Position numbers and translations under genes: made by a program
Assembly (NCBI RefSeq): GCF_009857745.1
Contig: NZ_WWEN01000003.1
Span: 682,001-746,000, forward strand
Direction: 5' to 3'
Origin: Thalassovita mangrovi
GTDB taxonomy: Bacteria; Pseudomonadota; Alphaproteobacteria; Rhodobacterales; Rhodobacteraceae
DNA: 64,000 nucleotides
Shown here: positions 48,047 to 56,460 of the stretch, one piece after another
Numbering within the stretch: position 1 is the first letter of the stretch
How the letters are laid out: the number at the start of each line of letters is the position of its first letter
Notes under the pieces: generated by a model
What the model was told of the DNA's origin: nothing
The model's database searches: none
Seen by the model: only the letters and a program-made list of their open reading frames with translations

Positions 48047-48151
48047 ATGACCAACATTCCTTCTTCTGTTCACAAATATCCCGGGGGGTGTGGGGGGCTG
48101 GCCCCCCACCGGCGCGACGCCAGACAAGCCGCGAAAGGGGCCGGAAAATGA
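48047..48151 (+). CDS. 34-codon ORF across a repeat, overlapping urtC start
   Basis: An ATG one base after the urtB stop has AGGAG upstream (48037-48041) and opens a 34-residue frame beginning MTNIPSSVHKYPGGCGGLAP. It ends in TGA overlapping the urtC ATG (ATGA). The frame runs through repeat copy IV, so the peptide is mostly repeat-encoded (Gly/Pro-rich, then basic). It may serve as a translational coupler for urtC rather than as a functional peptide. Confidence 0.45.
   Translation: MTNIPSSVHKYPGGCGGLAPHRRDARQAAKGAGK
48058..48109 (+). repeat. Dispersed intergenic repeat, copy IV, inside the urt operon
   Basis: The core TTCTTCTGTTCACAAATATC followed by CCGGGGGG leads into a GTGGGGGGC/GCCCCCCAC hairpin (48090-48109). 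It separates urtB from urtC. No U-tract follows, so the hairpin may attenuate transcription or protect an mRNA end rather than terminate fully. Confidence 0.75.
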
Positions 48152-49380
48152 AAAACAGCTTCCTGATGCGCAACCCTTCGGTGCTGATCTTCCTCGGCCT
48201 GCTGGCGCTGTTCACCCTCGCCGTCACCCTGATGTCCGAAGCGACCGGCGCCGGGCTGATTTCCACCAGTTTCGTCAAGACGCTGGGCAAGACGCTCTGC
48301 CTGTGCCTGATCGCCATCGCGATGGATCTGGTCTGGGGCTATACCGGCATCCTCAGCCTTGGCCATTTCGCCTTCTTCGGCCTCGGCGGCTACATGATCG
48401 GCATGTGGCTGATGTATGAACGCACCCGGCAGATCGTCGAAGCGTCGCTCGCCAATGCCGAAATTCCCCCGACGCCGCAGGAGGTTTCCGACGCCATCGG
48501 CACGCAGATTTTCGGCGTGGTGGGCGGCAGCGACTTTCCCGCGATCTGGGCCTTCGCCGACAGCCTGACGATCCAGCTGATCCTGGTGGTCGCGGTGCCC
48601 GGCCTGCTGGCGCTGATCTTCGGCTGGCTGGCCTTCCGCTCGCGCGTCACCGGCGTCTACCTGTCGATCCTGACCCAGGCGATGACGCTGGCCCTTGCCC
48701 TCTACCTGTTCCAGAACGACAGCGGCTTGCGCGGCAATAACGGGCTTTCGGGGCTGCAAAACCTGCCCGGCGCCGACGGCATCCCGCAAAGCGTGGTGTC
48801 AATCTGGTTCTTCTGGGCCTCGGCGCTGGCGTTGGCGCTTGGTTATCTGCTGGCCGCCTTCGTGGTGTCGGGCAAGTTCGGCAGCGTCATCCGCGGCATC
48901 CGCGACGACGAGGCACGGGTGCGGTTCCTGGGCTATTCGGTCGAGGGCTATAAGCTTTTCATCTTCGTCATCACCGCGATGATTTCGGGCATCGCGGGCG
49001 CGCTTTATTACCCGCAGGCGGGGATCATCAACCCGGCCGAAATCGCGCCGATCGCGTCGATCTACCTCGCCGTCTGGGTCGCCATCGGCGGGCGCGGGCG
49101 GCTTTACGGCGCGGTGATCGGGGCGGCTCTGGTCAGCCTGGTGTCGACATGGTTCACCGGCGGGCAGGTGCCCGATCTGCCGCTCGGGTTTACCACGATA
49201 AAATGGGTCGACTGGTGGCAGGTGCTGCTGGGGCTGAGCTTCGTCCTGGTCACCCTGTTCGCGCCCAAGGGGATCGGCGGGCTGTTCGACCTGTTGGACG
49301 GTATCCGCAGCCCGAAACGCCACGGCGCACCTTTGGGCCCCGATGCCGGGGCGCTTCGGGAAAGGGAGGCACAGGAATGA
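48148..49380 (+). CDS. urtC: UrtC, urea ABC transporter permease
   Basis: Second membrane permease of the urea transporter, 410 residues with about ten hydrophobic segments, LivM-type. Characteristic blocks are DLVWGYTGILSLGHFAFFG, NGLSGLQNLPG and VIRGIRDDEARVRFLGYSVE. ATG 48148 gives MKNSFLMRNPSV and overlaps the repeat-derived ORF stop. Its stop overlaps the urtD start by 4 bp. Confidence 0.95.
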   Translation: MKNSFLMRNPSVLIFLGLLALFTLAVTLMSEATGAGLISTSFVKTLGKTLCLCLIAIAMDLVWGYTGILSLGHFAFFGLGGYMIGMWLMYERTRQIVEASLANAEIPPTPQEVSDAIGTQIFGVVGGSDFPAIWAFADSLTIQLILVVAVPGLLALIFGWLAFRSRVTGVYLSILTQAMTLALALYLFQNDSGLRGNNGLSGLQNLPGADGIPQSVVSIWFFWASALALALGYLLAAFVVSGKFGSVIRGIRDDEARVRFLGYSVEGYKLFIFVITAMISGIAGALYYPQAGIINPAEIAPIASIYLAVWVAIGGRGRLYGAVIGAALVSLVSTWFTGGQVPDLPLGFTTIKWVDWWQVLLGLSFVLVTLFAPKGIGGLFDLLDGIRSPKRHGAPLGPDAGALREREAQE

Positions 49381-50117
49381 GCACGCTTCTGGAAGTGTCG
49401 GGCGTTTCCGTCAGTTTCGACGGGTTCAAGGCGATCAACAACCTGTCGTTCCAGATCGGTCCGGCTGAAATGCGCGCCATCATCGGTCCGAACGGGGCGG
49501 GTAAGACCACCTTCATGGATATCGTGACGGGCAAGACGCGCCCCGACGAGGGCCGCGTGCTGTGGGGCGAAAAATCCCTGTCGCTGCTGAAGATGTCCGA
49601 GGCGCGGATCGCCCGCGAAGGGGTCGGCCGCAAGTTCCAGCGCCCCACCGTGTTCGAGGATCAGAGCGTTCACGACAACCTGCTGATGGCGCTGAAGAAC
49701 GACCGCACGCCGTGGTCGGTGCTGTTCTTCCGGCCCAAGTTCAAGGACCTGGCGCGGGTCGAGGAGCTGGCCAGCGAAATCGGCCTGTCGGATGAGCTGA
49801 ACCGCAAGGCGGGCGAGCTGAGCCACGGGCAGAAGCAATGGCTGGAAATCGGCATGTTGCTGGCGCAGGAACCGCGGCTGTTGCTGGTCGATGAACCCGC
49901 CGCTGGCATGACCCTGTCGGAACGCGAACACACCACCGATATCCTGGTCGAGGCGGCCAAGACCCGCGCGGTGGTGGTGGTGGAACACGATATGGAATTC
50001 GTCCGGCGGCTCAATTGCAAGGTCACCGTGCTGCACGAAGGCAGCGTTCTGGCCGAAGGATCGCTGGACCATGTCACCCAAAACCAAGACGTCATCGACG
50101 TGTATCTGGGGCGCTGA
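49377..50117 (+). CDS. urtD: UrtD, urea ABC transporter ATPase
   Basis: LivG-type ATPase of 246 residues that powers urea import with UrtE. Walker A GPNGAGKTT (about 37-45), the linker LSHGQKQWLEIGML and Walker B LLLVDEPAAG are present. The LSHGQ signature (instead of LSGGQ) is normal for UrtD. ACAGGA lies before ATG 49377, which overlaps urtC. Confidence 0.95.
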   Translation: MSTLLEVSGVSVSFDGFKAINNLSFQIGPAEMRAIIGPNGAGKTTFMDIVTGKTRPDEGRVLWGEKSLSLLKMSEARIAREGVGRKFQRPTVFEDQSVHDNLLMALKNDRTPWSVLFFRPKFKDLARVEELASEIGLSDELNRKAGELSHGQKQWLEIGMLLAQEPRLLLVDEPAAGMTLSEREHTTDILVEAAKTRAVVVVEHDMEFVRRLNCKVTVLHEGSVLAEGSLDHVTQNQDVIDVYLGR

Positions 50118-50120
50118 AAG

Positions 50121-50816
50121 ATGCTGAAGATCGACAATCTGACCCTGCATTACGGCAGTTCGCAAATCCTCAACGGCATTTCGATGAGCGCCGAAACCGG
50201 CAAGGTGACCTGCGTGATGGGCACCAATGGCGTGGGCAAGACATCGTTGTTGAAGGCGATTTCCGGCAGTCATCCCCGCTCGGGCGGCACGATGGCGTTG
50301 GACGGGGAAGACATCGGCAGGCTGCAGGCGCATCAGCTGGCCCAGAAGGGCATCGGGTATGTGCCGCAGGGGCGGATGATCTTCCCGCTGCTGAGCGTGC
50401 AGGAAAACATGGAAACCGCCTATGCCTGCCTGCCCCGGTCGGAGCATTTCATCCCCGATGAAATCTATGAACTGTTCCCGATCCTGAAGGATTTCCTGCA
50501 CCGCCGCGGCGGCGACCTGTCGGGCGGGCAGCAGCAGCAATTGGCGATCGCGCGGGCGCTGATCACCAAGCCGAAATTGCTGCTGCTTGATGAGCCGACC
50601 GAGGGCATCCAGCCCAATATCATCCAGCAGATCGGCCGGGTGATCGAATATCTGCGCGAACAGGGCAACATGGCGATTGTGCTGGTCGAACAGTATTTCG
50701 ATTTCGCCTATGGGCTGGCTGACGACTTCTTGGTGATGCGGCGCGGATCGGTGCTGAAAAGCGGCGCCAAATCCGAATTGACCCGCGACGAACTGGTCGA
50801 GGCGGTTTCGGTCTGA
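50121..50816 (+). CDS. urtE: UrtE, urea ABC transporter ATPase
   Basis: LivF-type ATPase of 231 residues. Walker A GTNGVGKTSL (about 34-43), signature LSGGQQQQLAIARAL, Walker B LLLLDEPTEGIQP and the family segment GYVPQGRMIFPLL are present. It begins 3 bp after urtD and is the last urt gene. The tRNA promoter lies about 50 bp downstream. Confidence 0.95.
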   Translation: MLKIDNLTLHYGSSQILNGISMSAETGKVTCVMGTNGVGKTSLLKAISGSHPRSGGTMALDGEDIGRLQAHQLAQKGIGYVPQGRMIFPLLSVQENMETAYACLPRSEHFIPDEIYELFPILKDFLHRRGGDLSGGQQQQLAIARALITKPKLLLLDEPTEGIQPNIIQQIGRVIEYLREQGNMAIVLVEQYFDFAYGLADDFLVMRRGSVLKSGAKSELTRDELVEAVSV

Positions 50817-50867
50817 CGGGTTTGGGGCAAGGGGATGAAAAAGTGCGCCGAAGACGCATTTTCGCCC

Positions 50868-50896
50868 TTGACGCCAGCGCCCGGCTTGCGTAATTC
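50868..50896 (+). promoter_or_regulatory. Sigma-70-type promoter of tRNA-Met
   Basis: -35 TTGACG (50868-50873) and -10 TAATTC (50891-50896) are separated by 17 bp, about 12 bp ahead of the mature tRNA start. Confidence 0.75.
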
Positions 50897-50908
50897 GCAT
50901 CCCACTTC

Positions 50909-50985
50909 GGCGGTGTAGCTCAGTTGGTTAGAGCAGCGGAATCATAATCCGCGTGTCCGGGGTTCAAGTCCCTGCACCGCCACCA
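50909..50985 (+). tRNA. tRNA-Met (CAT), elongator type
   Basis: A 77-nt tRNA with a 7-bp acceptor stem GGCGGTG/CACCGCC, D arm GCTC...GAGC, anticodon stem GCGGA/TCCGC with loop ATCATAA, T arm around TTCAAGT and encoded CCA. The anticodon CAT with this loop is typical of alphaproteobacterial elongator tRNA-Met; an Ile2 identity (lysidine-modified) is less likely because its loop is usually CTCATAA. Confidence 0.92.
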
Positions 50986-51007
50986 CTTCCCCCAGATGAA
51001 AACAGTT

Positions 51008-51045
51008 ACCGACCCCGGGATTTGCCGTGGGCGGTCATTTTTTTT
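51008..51045 (+). terminator. Intrinsic terminator after tRNA-Met
   Basis: ACCGACCC (51008-51015) pairs imperfectly with GGGCGGT (51029-51035) and is followed by CATTTTTTTT. Confidence 0.75.
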
Positions 51046-51483
51046 GTCCAATATCCGAAAATTTTTTTCCACCCTGCCGCCCGTCGTCGCGGCTGGTGGC
51101 GCGGCTAGGACTTTGGTCCTGTGCCGTACCCCCCGATTCCAAGTTTCCCATTGGTAGAATCTCCCCTCAATAAGTCGGTATCGATACCGACTATTTCCTG
51201 TGAAGCTATTCCGCGGGATGGGGTCCGGTCACATTGGTAAATCGCTGTAAAATCCCAGGAAATATGCCGTTTTTAAGGTCACAGCGCCTCGTGCGTCCGT
51301 GTGATTGTAAAAAATAGAGTAAAGGTTTTTCCGGATGTTCGGGGCCGCAGTTTCTTCTCGATTTCTTCGTTTGCCCCATGTGGAGGAAGGCCTCAATTCA
51401 TGTGGTGGGAGGAGCCCGTCGCATTTCCTTGGAACCCGGCCTGTCCGCCGCGCCCTGACCCCAGCAGCTCTTAAGGATTAAAG
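51046..51483. other. Gene-free leader region of the chemotaxis operon
   Basis: About 440 bp without a credible coding region. It is less GC-rich than its surroundings and contains a perfect 20-bp palindrome (51173-51192) and a run of A/T (51305-51330) that may hold promoter elements. Confidence 0.6.
51173..51192. promoter_or_regulatory. Perfect 20-bp palindrome upstream of the che operon
   Basis: AGTCGGTATCGATACCGACT is a perfect dyad, 291 bp upstream of the mcp start. Its AT-rich centre and exact symmetry fit a dimeric repressor or activator site. No regulator is assigned. Confidence 0.6.
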
Positions 51484-53088
51484 ATGCGCTTTACGCTCAA
51501 TGCCCGACTGGCATTCACCTTCCTGTTCATTTTCGCCTCGTTCGCCGGCAGCATGTTCTTTGCCGTGCGCCAATTGCAGAACGCCAATGAGAGTTTCGAT
51601 CGCGTTGTGAACGGCGAAATGGTCAAGGTGGGCCTGATCGATGAAATCGCCGCAATCGAACAACGCATGCGCAACCAGGTCGCCGAGGTTCTGATCCCGC
51701 TGCGGATCGACTCGGATGAACGCATTCCGAACCTGGTGAAACAGATCGAGGCGGAAAACGAACACTTCGGCAAGGTGATCGCCGAGCTGGAGGGGAAGAT
51801 CGACGAGGAGCAGAAGGAGGCGCTGTCCACCCTGCAGACCATGCATGACCTGGCCTACGAGACCAACGAGTCGGTGCTGCAATACAGCATGAGCGACAGC
51901 AAGGCGAAGGGCATCGCGGCCAACACGCTGTTCCAGAACAAGTCGCGTGAATACACCTTCACCTCGCTCGAAGTGACCGCGAAGCTGACCCAGGACCTGA
52001 ACGAAGGCATGCAGGCCGCCGTGACCGCGGCGGGCGACGCGTTGCGGGAAACCATTCGCAACCTGACCGTCTTCGTGGCCGTCGTCTTCGCGCTGAGCGG
52101 TCTTTCGGCGCTGCTGGTGCTGCGGCAGATTTCGCAGGGCTTCAAGCGGTCCATCGACCTGGCCCGCCGCGTTGCCGGCGGCGATCTGCGCGACACCGCC
52201 GAGGTCAAGGGCGACAACGAAATCAGCGATTTGCTGAACGCACAGAACGACATGGTGCTGCGGTTGCGCGAAACCGTCGGCAACGTGGCTTCGGCCGTGC
52301 GCAACCTGGCCGCTGGCGCGACCCAGATGGCCGGAACCTCCGAAAGCCTGTCCGAGGGCGCCTCGGTCCAGGCCGGATCGACCGAGGAAGTGTCGACCGC
52401 GGTGGAGCAGATGTCGGCCAACATCTCGTCGAGCTCGGAAAACGCCGCCACGACCGAGGAAATCGCGGCGAAAGCCGCGCATGACGCCAAGCTGTCCGGC
52501 ACCACGGTGTCCGAGGCGGTCGCGGCGATGCAGACCATCGGCGAACGCATCATGGTGCTGCAGGAAATCGCCCGCCGGACCGACCTTCTGGCGCTGAACG
52601 CTGCGGTCGAGGCCGCCCGCGCCGGCGAACATGGCCGCGGCTTCGCGGTAGTGGCCTCGGAAGTGCGCAAGCTGGCCGAGAACAGCCAGCAGGCGGCGGC
52701 CGAGATTTCGGCGATGTCGGCCAATACCGTGACCACCGCGACCAAGGCGGGCGAGATGCTGGAAGCCTTGGTGCCGAGCATCGAAAAGACCTCGAGCCTG
52801 GTCAGCGGCATCACCGGGGCGACGCGCGAACTGGCGATCGGATCGACCCAGATCAATGAATCGGTGCAGCGGCTGGACAGCGTGACCCAGTCGAACAATT
52901 CCGCCGCCGAGGAATTGTCGGCAGCCGCCACCGAATTGTCGAGCCAGGCCGAACAGCTGGCCGAGGTGATTTCCTTCTTCCAGATCGATGAAAGCGCCGT
53001 GGTGCAGGAGGTCGTGATGAAAGCCGAAGAAGGGGCCGAGCTCGATCTCGGCGAAGAAGAAGAGGTCGATTTCAAATTGGCTTCGTAA
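51484..53088 (+). CDS. Methyl-accepting chemotaxis protein
   Basis: Inner-membrane chemoreceptor of 534 residues, first gene of the che operon. It has a first membrane helix (about 8-28), a periplasmic four-helix-type sensing domain (about 30-190), a second helix (about 194-215), a HAMP domain (about 216-270) and a cytoplasmic signalling domain with the conserved tip [20 protein letters not shown] (about 361-380). No CheR-tethering pentapeptide is seen; the C-terminus is acidic ([11 protein letters not shown]). AAGGAT precedes ATG 51484. The ligand is unknown. Confidence 0.93.
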   Translation: MRFTLNARLAFTFLFIFASFAGSMFFAVRQLQNANESFDRVVNGEMVKVGLIDEIAAIEQRMRNQVAEVLIPLRIDSDERIPNLVKQIEAENEHFGKVIAELEGKIDEEQKEALSTLQTMHDLAYETNESVLQYSMSDSKAKGIAANTLFQNKSREYTFTSLEVTAKLTQDLNEGMQAAVTAAGDALRETIRNLTVFVAVVFALSGLSALLVLRQISQGFKRSIDLARRVAGGDLRDTAEVKGDNEISDLLNAQNDMVLRLRETVGNVASAVRNLAAGATQMAGTSESLSEGASVQAGSTEEVSTAVEQMSANISSSSENAATTEEIAAKAAHDAKLSGTTVSEAVAAMQTIGERIMVLQEIARRTDLLALNAAVEAARAGEHGRGFAVVASEVRKLAENSQQAAAEISAMSANTVTTATKAGEMLEALVPSIEKTSSLVSGITGATRELAIGSTQINESVQRLDSVTQSNNSAAEELSAAATELSSQAEQLAEVISFFQIDESAVVQEVVMKAEEGAELDLGEEEEVDFKLAS

Positions 53089-53171
53089 TCGCAGACCCGG
53101 CGGCGCTTCGCGGCCGCCGGGTTTGCCGACCACTCTTGAATGAACGCGACGGACATAACGAGGAACCTTCA

Positions 53172-53465
53172 ATGCCCGAAACTGCCCTGCAAATCACCCT
53201 CGACGGGTCCAGCACTTTCGACGTCCTGGTGCCGCTCAGAGACGAACTTGCCGGTTTGCCGGAGGGCGAAACGGCCGAGCTGAGCATGGATGTGGCCGAG
53301 GACGTGCCGCAATCGGTGCTGTTCGCCCTTGGCCAGCTGCTGTGCGCCGCAAAGAAGGAATCCCGCGTGAGCCCCGAAAACATGTCCTCGCTTGCGGAAA
53401 CGAATGTGCCGTTCGGCACCCTGCTTGCCCGTACCGGGCTCGGCGCCGAACTGACTGCGGAATAA
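53172..53465 (+). CDS. Small STAS-like protein in the che operon
   Basis: A 97-residue acidic protein between mcp and cheY. The pattern ALQITLDGSSTFDVLVPLRDEL at the N-terminus and the following helical part resemble a STAS/anti-sigma-factor-antagonist fold, but no phosphorylatable Ser in the usual motif position is clear. AGGAACC precedes ATG 53172. The position in the operon suggests a role in chemotaxis signalling; a reduced Hpt-like or scaffold role is an alternative. Confidence 0.65.
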   Translation: MPETALQITLDGSSTFDVLVPLRDELAGLPEGETAELSMDVAEDVPQSVLFALGQLLCAAKKESRVSPENMSSLAETNVPFGTLLARTGLGAELTAE

Positions 53466-53492
53466 AACAGAAACCCCTGAAGGTTGACCAAA

Positions 53493-53858
53493 ATGAGCAA
53501 AGAAATCCTGATCATCGACGATTCCCCCTCCGTCCGGCGCATGGTGGCCATGACGCTGCAGCAGGAAGGGTTCGAAGTGACCCAGTGCGAAGATGGCGCG
53601 CAGGGTCTGGAAACCGCGAAAGCCAAGCGTTTCGACATGGTCATCACCGACCAGAACATGCCGAACATGACCGGTATCGAATTCATCCAGGCCTATCGCA
53701 ACGATCCCAGCAGCAGCGGCGTGCCGATCATTTTCCTGTCGACGGAAAGCGAAGGCAACCTGAAGGACCAGGCGCGCTCGGCCGGGGCCCTGGGCTGGAT
53801 CATGAAACCGTTTGAACAGGCCAAACTGCTGGCCGTGGTGAACAAGGTGGTAGGTTAA
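53493..53858 (+). CDS. cheY: CheY, chemotaxis response regulator
   Basis: Single receiver domain of 121 residues that carries the phosphoryl signal from CheA to the flagellar motor. Acid pocket IIDDSPS (about 6-12), phospho-acceptor Asp in MVITDQNMPNMTG (about residue 54), switch Ser in LSTES and Lys in MKPF are all present. ATG 53493 was chosen over TTG 53484 because AAGG spacing is better. Its stop shares a base with the cheA start (TAATG). Confidence 0.94.
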   Translation: MSKEILIIDDSPSVRRMVAMTLQQEGFEVTQCEDGAQGLETAKAKRFDMVITDQNMPNMTGIEFIQAYRNDPSSSGVPIIFLSTESEGNLKDQARSAGALGWIMKPFEQAKLLAVVNKVVG

Positions 53859-55849
53859 TGATTGATGCAGAAACCCAGGAAATTTTCCGGCAGGAAACCG
53901 AGGCTCTGATCGAGAGCCTGCAGGATGCCCTGCTGTCTCTGAACAAGACGCCCGACGATGCCGAACTGGTGACGCAGGTGTTCCGCGATCTGCACACGCT
54001 CAAGGGCACCGGCGCGATGTTCGGCTATTCCCGACTGGCCGAGTTCATCCACGATTTCGAAGCCGCCTTCGAAGCTGTCCGTTCGGGCAACGCGACGGTG
54101 ACGCCGGATCTGATCGCGGTGTCGCTGCGCGCCTATGACCTGATCGTCGCCCTGCTGGAAGGCGAGGAACCGCCGCTGGAACGCGATGCCGAGCTGAAGG
54201 CGGCGCTGGCCGCCGTGACTGCGGGCGGCGCGCCGGCTGCGGTTGCGGCCGACGCCCCGGCGGAGGAAGCCGCGGAAGATGGCGAGGTCGAAGCCTGGGT
54301 TCTGACATTCAAACTGCCGCCCGATTTCATGGAAATCGGCGGCAACCCGATCGCCATGCTGGACGAGCTGACCGAAATCGGCGGCCCGGACACCAAGGTG
54401 CGGGCGCTGACCGACGGGCTGCCGGCGCTGGCCGATCTGAAACCGGCCGCGATGCATACCGGCTGGGAAGTGACGCTGCCGGGCGACGCTTCGGAATCGG
54501 ACATCATGGATGTCTTCATGTTCCACGAAGATCAGATGGAACTGTCGCTGAAACCGGTGATGAAGGCGAAGCCCGCGGCGCAGGAAGCTGCCGCCGAAGA
54601 GGCCAAGCAACCGGAAGCCAAGGCACCCGAAGCCGAGAAGAAGGCAGCCGCCGGGGATCGCAAGGGCGGCACCGCCAAGGTGCAGATGCGCGTTGCCGCC
54701 GAACGGCTGGACGACATCATGGACCGGGTCGGCGAACTGGTGATCGCCGAGGCGCGGCTGACCGATCTGGCGTCGAAGCTGGGCGATTCCGACCTGATGG
54801 AAGTGGTGGAAACCATCCAGCGCCTGGCGCTTGGCCTGCGCGACACCACCATGGCGATCCGCCTGACCCCGGTGTCCAGCATCACCGGCCGGTTCCAGCG
54901 CCTGGCGCATGACCTGGCGGGCAAGACCGGCAAGGATTTCGACTTCGTGATCGAGGGCGAAGAAACCGAGCTGGACAAGACGGTGATCGAAAAGCTGTCC
55001 GATCCGCTGGTCCATATCCTGCGCAACGCGGTCGATCACGGTTTGGAAAACCGCGAAACCCGGATCGCCAAGGGCAAGCCGGAACGCGGCACCGTCACGC
55101 TGAGCGCGCGCTATTCCGGCGCCGACGTTCTGATCAGCGTCAAGGATGACGGCAAGGGGCTGGACCCCGACTTCATCCGCGGCCGCGCGATCGACCGGGG
55201 CCTGATCACCGAGGATGCCGTGCTCAGCCGCAGCGAGATTTTCGCGCTGCTGATGGAGCCGGGTTTCTCGACCGCCGAACAGATCACCGATCTGTCGGGT
55301 CGCGGTGTCGGCACCGACGTGGTGAAATCCACGGTCGAAGGGCTGCGCGGGTCGGTGGAAATCGAATCCGAACTGGGTCAGGGCAGCTCCTTCACCCTGC
55401 GCCTGCCGCTGACGCTGGCGATCATCGAGGGCCTGCTGCTGCAGGTGGGTGATGAACGCTTCACCGTGCCGCTGGCCGCCGTCAGCGGGATCGTCGAGCA
55501 GCCCGAGGAGCTGAAGAAGGGCACCGAGCCGACCACCGTGATCGAGCTGCGCGAGGAACTGATTTCGATCCTGCGCCTGCGCGAAATCTTCGAAGTCGAA
55601 GGTCCGACCAACGAGCACCCCAAGGTGGTTCTGGTCGAAACCGGCGGCAGCCAGGTCGGCCTGGCGGTGGACCGGATCATCGGCTCCTACCAGACGGTGA
55701 TCAAGCAGCTGTCGCCGATGCACAGCCGCCTGAACGTCTTCTCCGGCGCCACCATCCTCGGCGACGGCGATGTCGCCCTGATCGTCGATGTGGCGCAGCT
55801 GGTCCGCTCGCAGGGGCTGGACACTCAGAACAAGGAGCAAGCAGCATGA
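53858..55849 (+). CDS. cheA: CheA, chemotaxis histidine kinase
   Basis: Cytosolic kinase of 663 residues that autophosphorylates on the Hpt domain and passes phosphate to CheY and CheB. Domains in order: P1 Hpt with His46 in DLHTLKGTGAM; an Ala/Glu-rich linker and a P2-like response-regulator-binding domain (about 145-235); P3 dimerisation (about 270-345); P4 ATPase with HILRNAVDHGLE (N box), DDGKGLD and GRGVGTDVV; and the CheW-like P5 (about 520-655). Coupled to cheY and overlapping cheW. Confidence 0.96.
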   Translation: MIDAETQEIFRQETEALIESLQDALLSLNKTPDDAELVTQVFRDLHTLKGTGAMFGYSRLAEFIHDFEAAFEAVRSGNATVTPDLIAVSLRAYDLIVALLEGEEPPLERDAELKAALAAVTAGGAPAAVAADAPAEEAAEDGEVEAWVLTFKLPPDFMEIGGNPIAMLDELTEIGGPDTKVRALTDGLPALADLKPAAMHTGWEVTLPGDASESDIMDVFMFHEDQMELSLKPVMKAKPAAQEAAAEEAKQPEAKAPEAEKKAAAGDRKGGTAKVQMRVAAERLDDIMDRVGELVIAEARLTDLASKLGDSDLMEVVETIQRLALGLRDTTMAIRLTPVSSITGRFQRLAHDLAGKTGKDFDFVIEGEETELDKTVIEKLSDPLVHILRNAVDHGLENRETRIAKGKPERGTVTLSARYSGADVLISVKDDGKGLDPDFIRGRAIDRGLITEDAVLSRSEIFALLMEPGFSTAEQITDLSGRGVGTDVVKSTVEGLRGSVEIESELGQGSSFTLRLPLTLAIIEGLLLQVGDERFTVPLAAVSGIVEQPEELKKGTEPTTVIELREELISILRLREIFEVEGPTNEHPKVVLVETGGSQVGLAVDRIIGSYQTVIKQLSPMHSRLNVFSGATILGDGDVALIVDVAQLVRSQGLDTQNKEQAA

Positions 55850-56343
55850 GCCTTGCATTGGTTTCGAACGAAGACGAGTTGAAGGACCTGGTCGCCTTCG
55901 AAATGGGCGGCGAGCTGCTGGCGGTTCCGACCCTGATCCTGCGCGAAGTCATCGAGCCGCCGAAGATCACCCGGGTGCCGATGGCCGGCGTCTATTCTGC
56001 CGGTCTGATCAATGTGCGCGGCGTGGTCATTCCGGTGACCGACCTGCGCCCGCTGTTCGGCATGCCGCAGAAGGAATTCGACATCGATACGCGCATCCTG
56101 GTTCTGGAACTGAACCTCGAAGCGGGCCCGATGACGATCGGTCTGATCGCCGAAAAGGTTCATGCGGTCATGTCGATGGACCCCGCAACGGTGCAGACCG
56201 TTCCGACCGTCGGCACCCGCTGGCCGGCGCAGACCGTCAAGGGCATCGGCCGCTGGAACGATCGCTTCGTCAACCTGATCGACCTGGCGCGCGTCGCCGA
56301 ACAGCATCTGGGCGCGGACCAGGCGGCCGATCACGCAGCATGA
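55846..56343 (+). CDS. cheW: CheW, chemotaxis coupling protein (first copy)
   Basis: Receptor-kinase adaptor of 165 residues. The SH3-like core shows LVAFEMGGELLAVPTLILREV, VINVRGVVIPVTDLR-like sequence (INVRGVVIPVTDLRPLFG) and ARVAEQHLGADQ near the C-terminus. It overlaps the cheA stop (ATGA). It is one of two CheW proteins, suggesting that two receptor or kinase assemblies may be supported. Confidence 0.93.
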   Translation: MSLALVSNEDELKDLVAFEMGGELLAVPTLILREVIEPPKITRVPMAGVYSAGLINVRGVVIPVTDLRPLFGMPQKEFDIDTRILVLELNLEAGPMTIGLIAEKVHAVMSMDPATVQTVPTVGTRWPAQTVKGIGRWNDRFVNLIDLARVAEQHLGADQAADHAA

Positions 56344-56355
56344 GGAAATCCGGTC

Positions 56356-56460
56356 ATGAAAGATCTGTTTTCCCGCCCCATGAATCCGGTCCGGCCGTCG
56401 CCCGCAGCGGCTGCCGTCACCGCCCACGCTAACGCAAGACAGGACGTCGAACATGTTTGA
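56356..56460 (+). CDS. Small ORF (34 codons) between the two cheW genes
   Basis: An ATG with GAGGA about 9 nt upstream opens a 34-residue frame beginning MKDLFSRPMNPVRPSPAAAA and ending in TGA that overlaps the start of the next cheW by 8 bp. The residue pattern (helical charged N-terminus, then Pro/Ala-rich, then a polar end) is compatible with a small protein or with a leader that couples translation. It has no known family. Confidence 0.5.
   Translation: MKDLFSRPMNPVRPSPAAAAVTAHANARQDVEHV

Noticed and set aside
48088-48147. Upstream in-frame extension of urtC
   Set aside because: It would translate repeat copy IV sequence and lacks a start with a good ribosome site; ATG 48148 gives the family-like N-terminus.
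50909-50985. tRNA-Ile2 (CAT, lysidine)
   Set aside because: The anticodon loop ATCATAA and arm composition fit elongator tRNA-Met of Alphaproteobacteria better.
51230-51260. CtrA-type site (TTAA-N7-TTAA) upstream of the che operon
   Set aside because: GTAA-type half sites are present but the spacing and TTAA core do not match.
53855-55858. 667-codon minus-strand open frame opposite cheA
   Set aside because: Antisense shadow of cheA, rich in Arg, Gln and His; no family resemblance.
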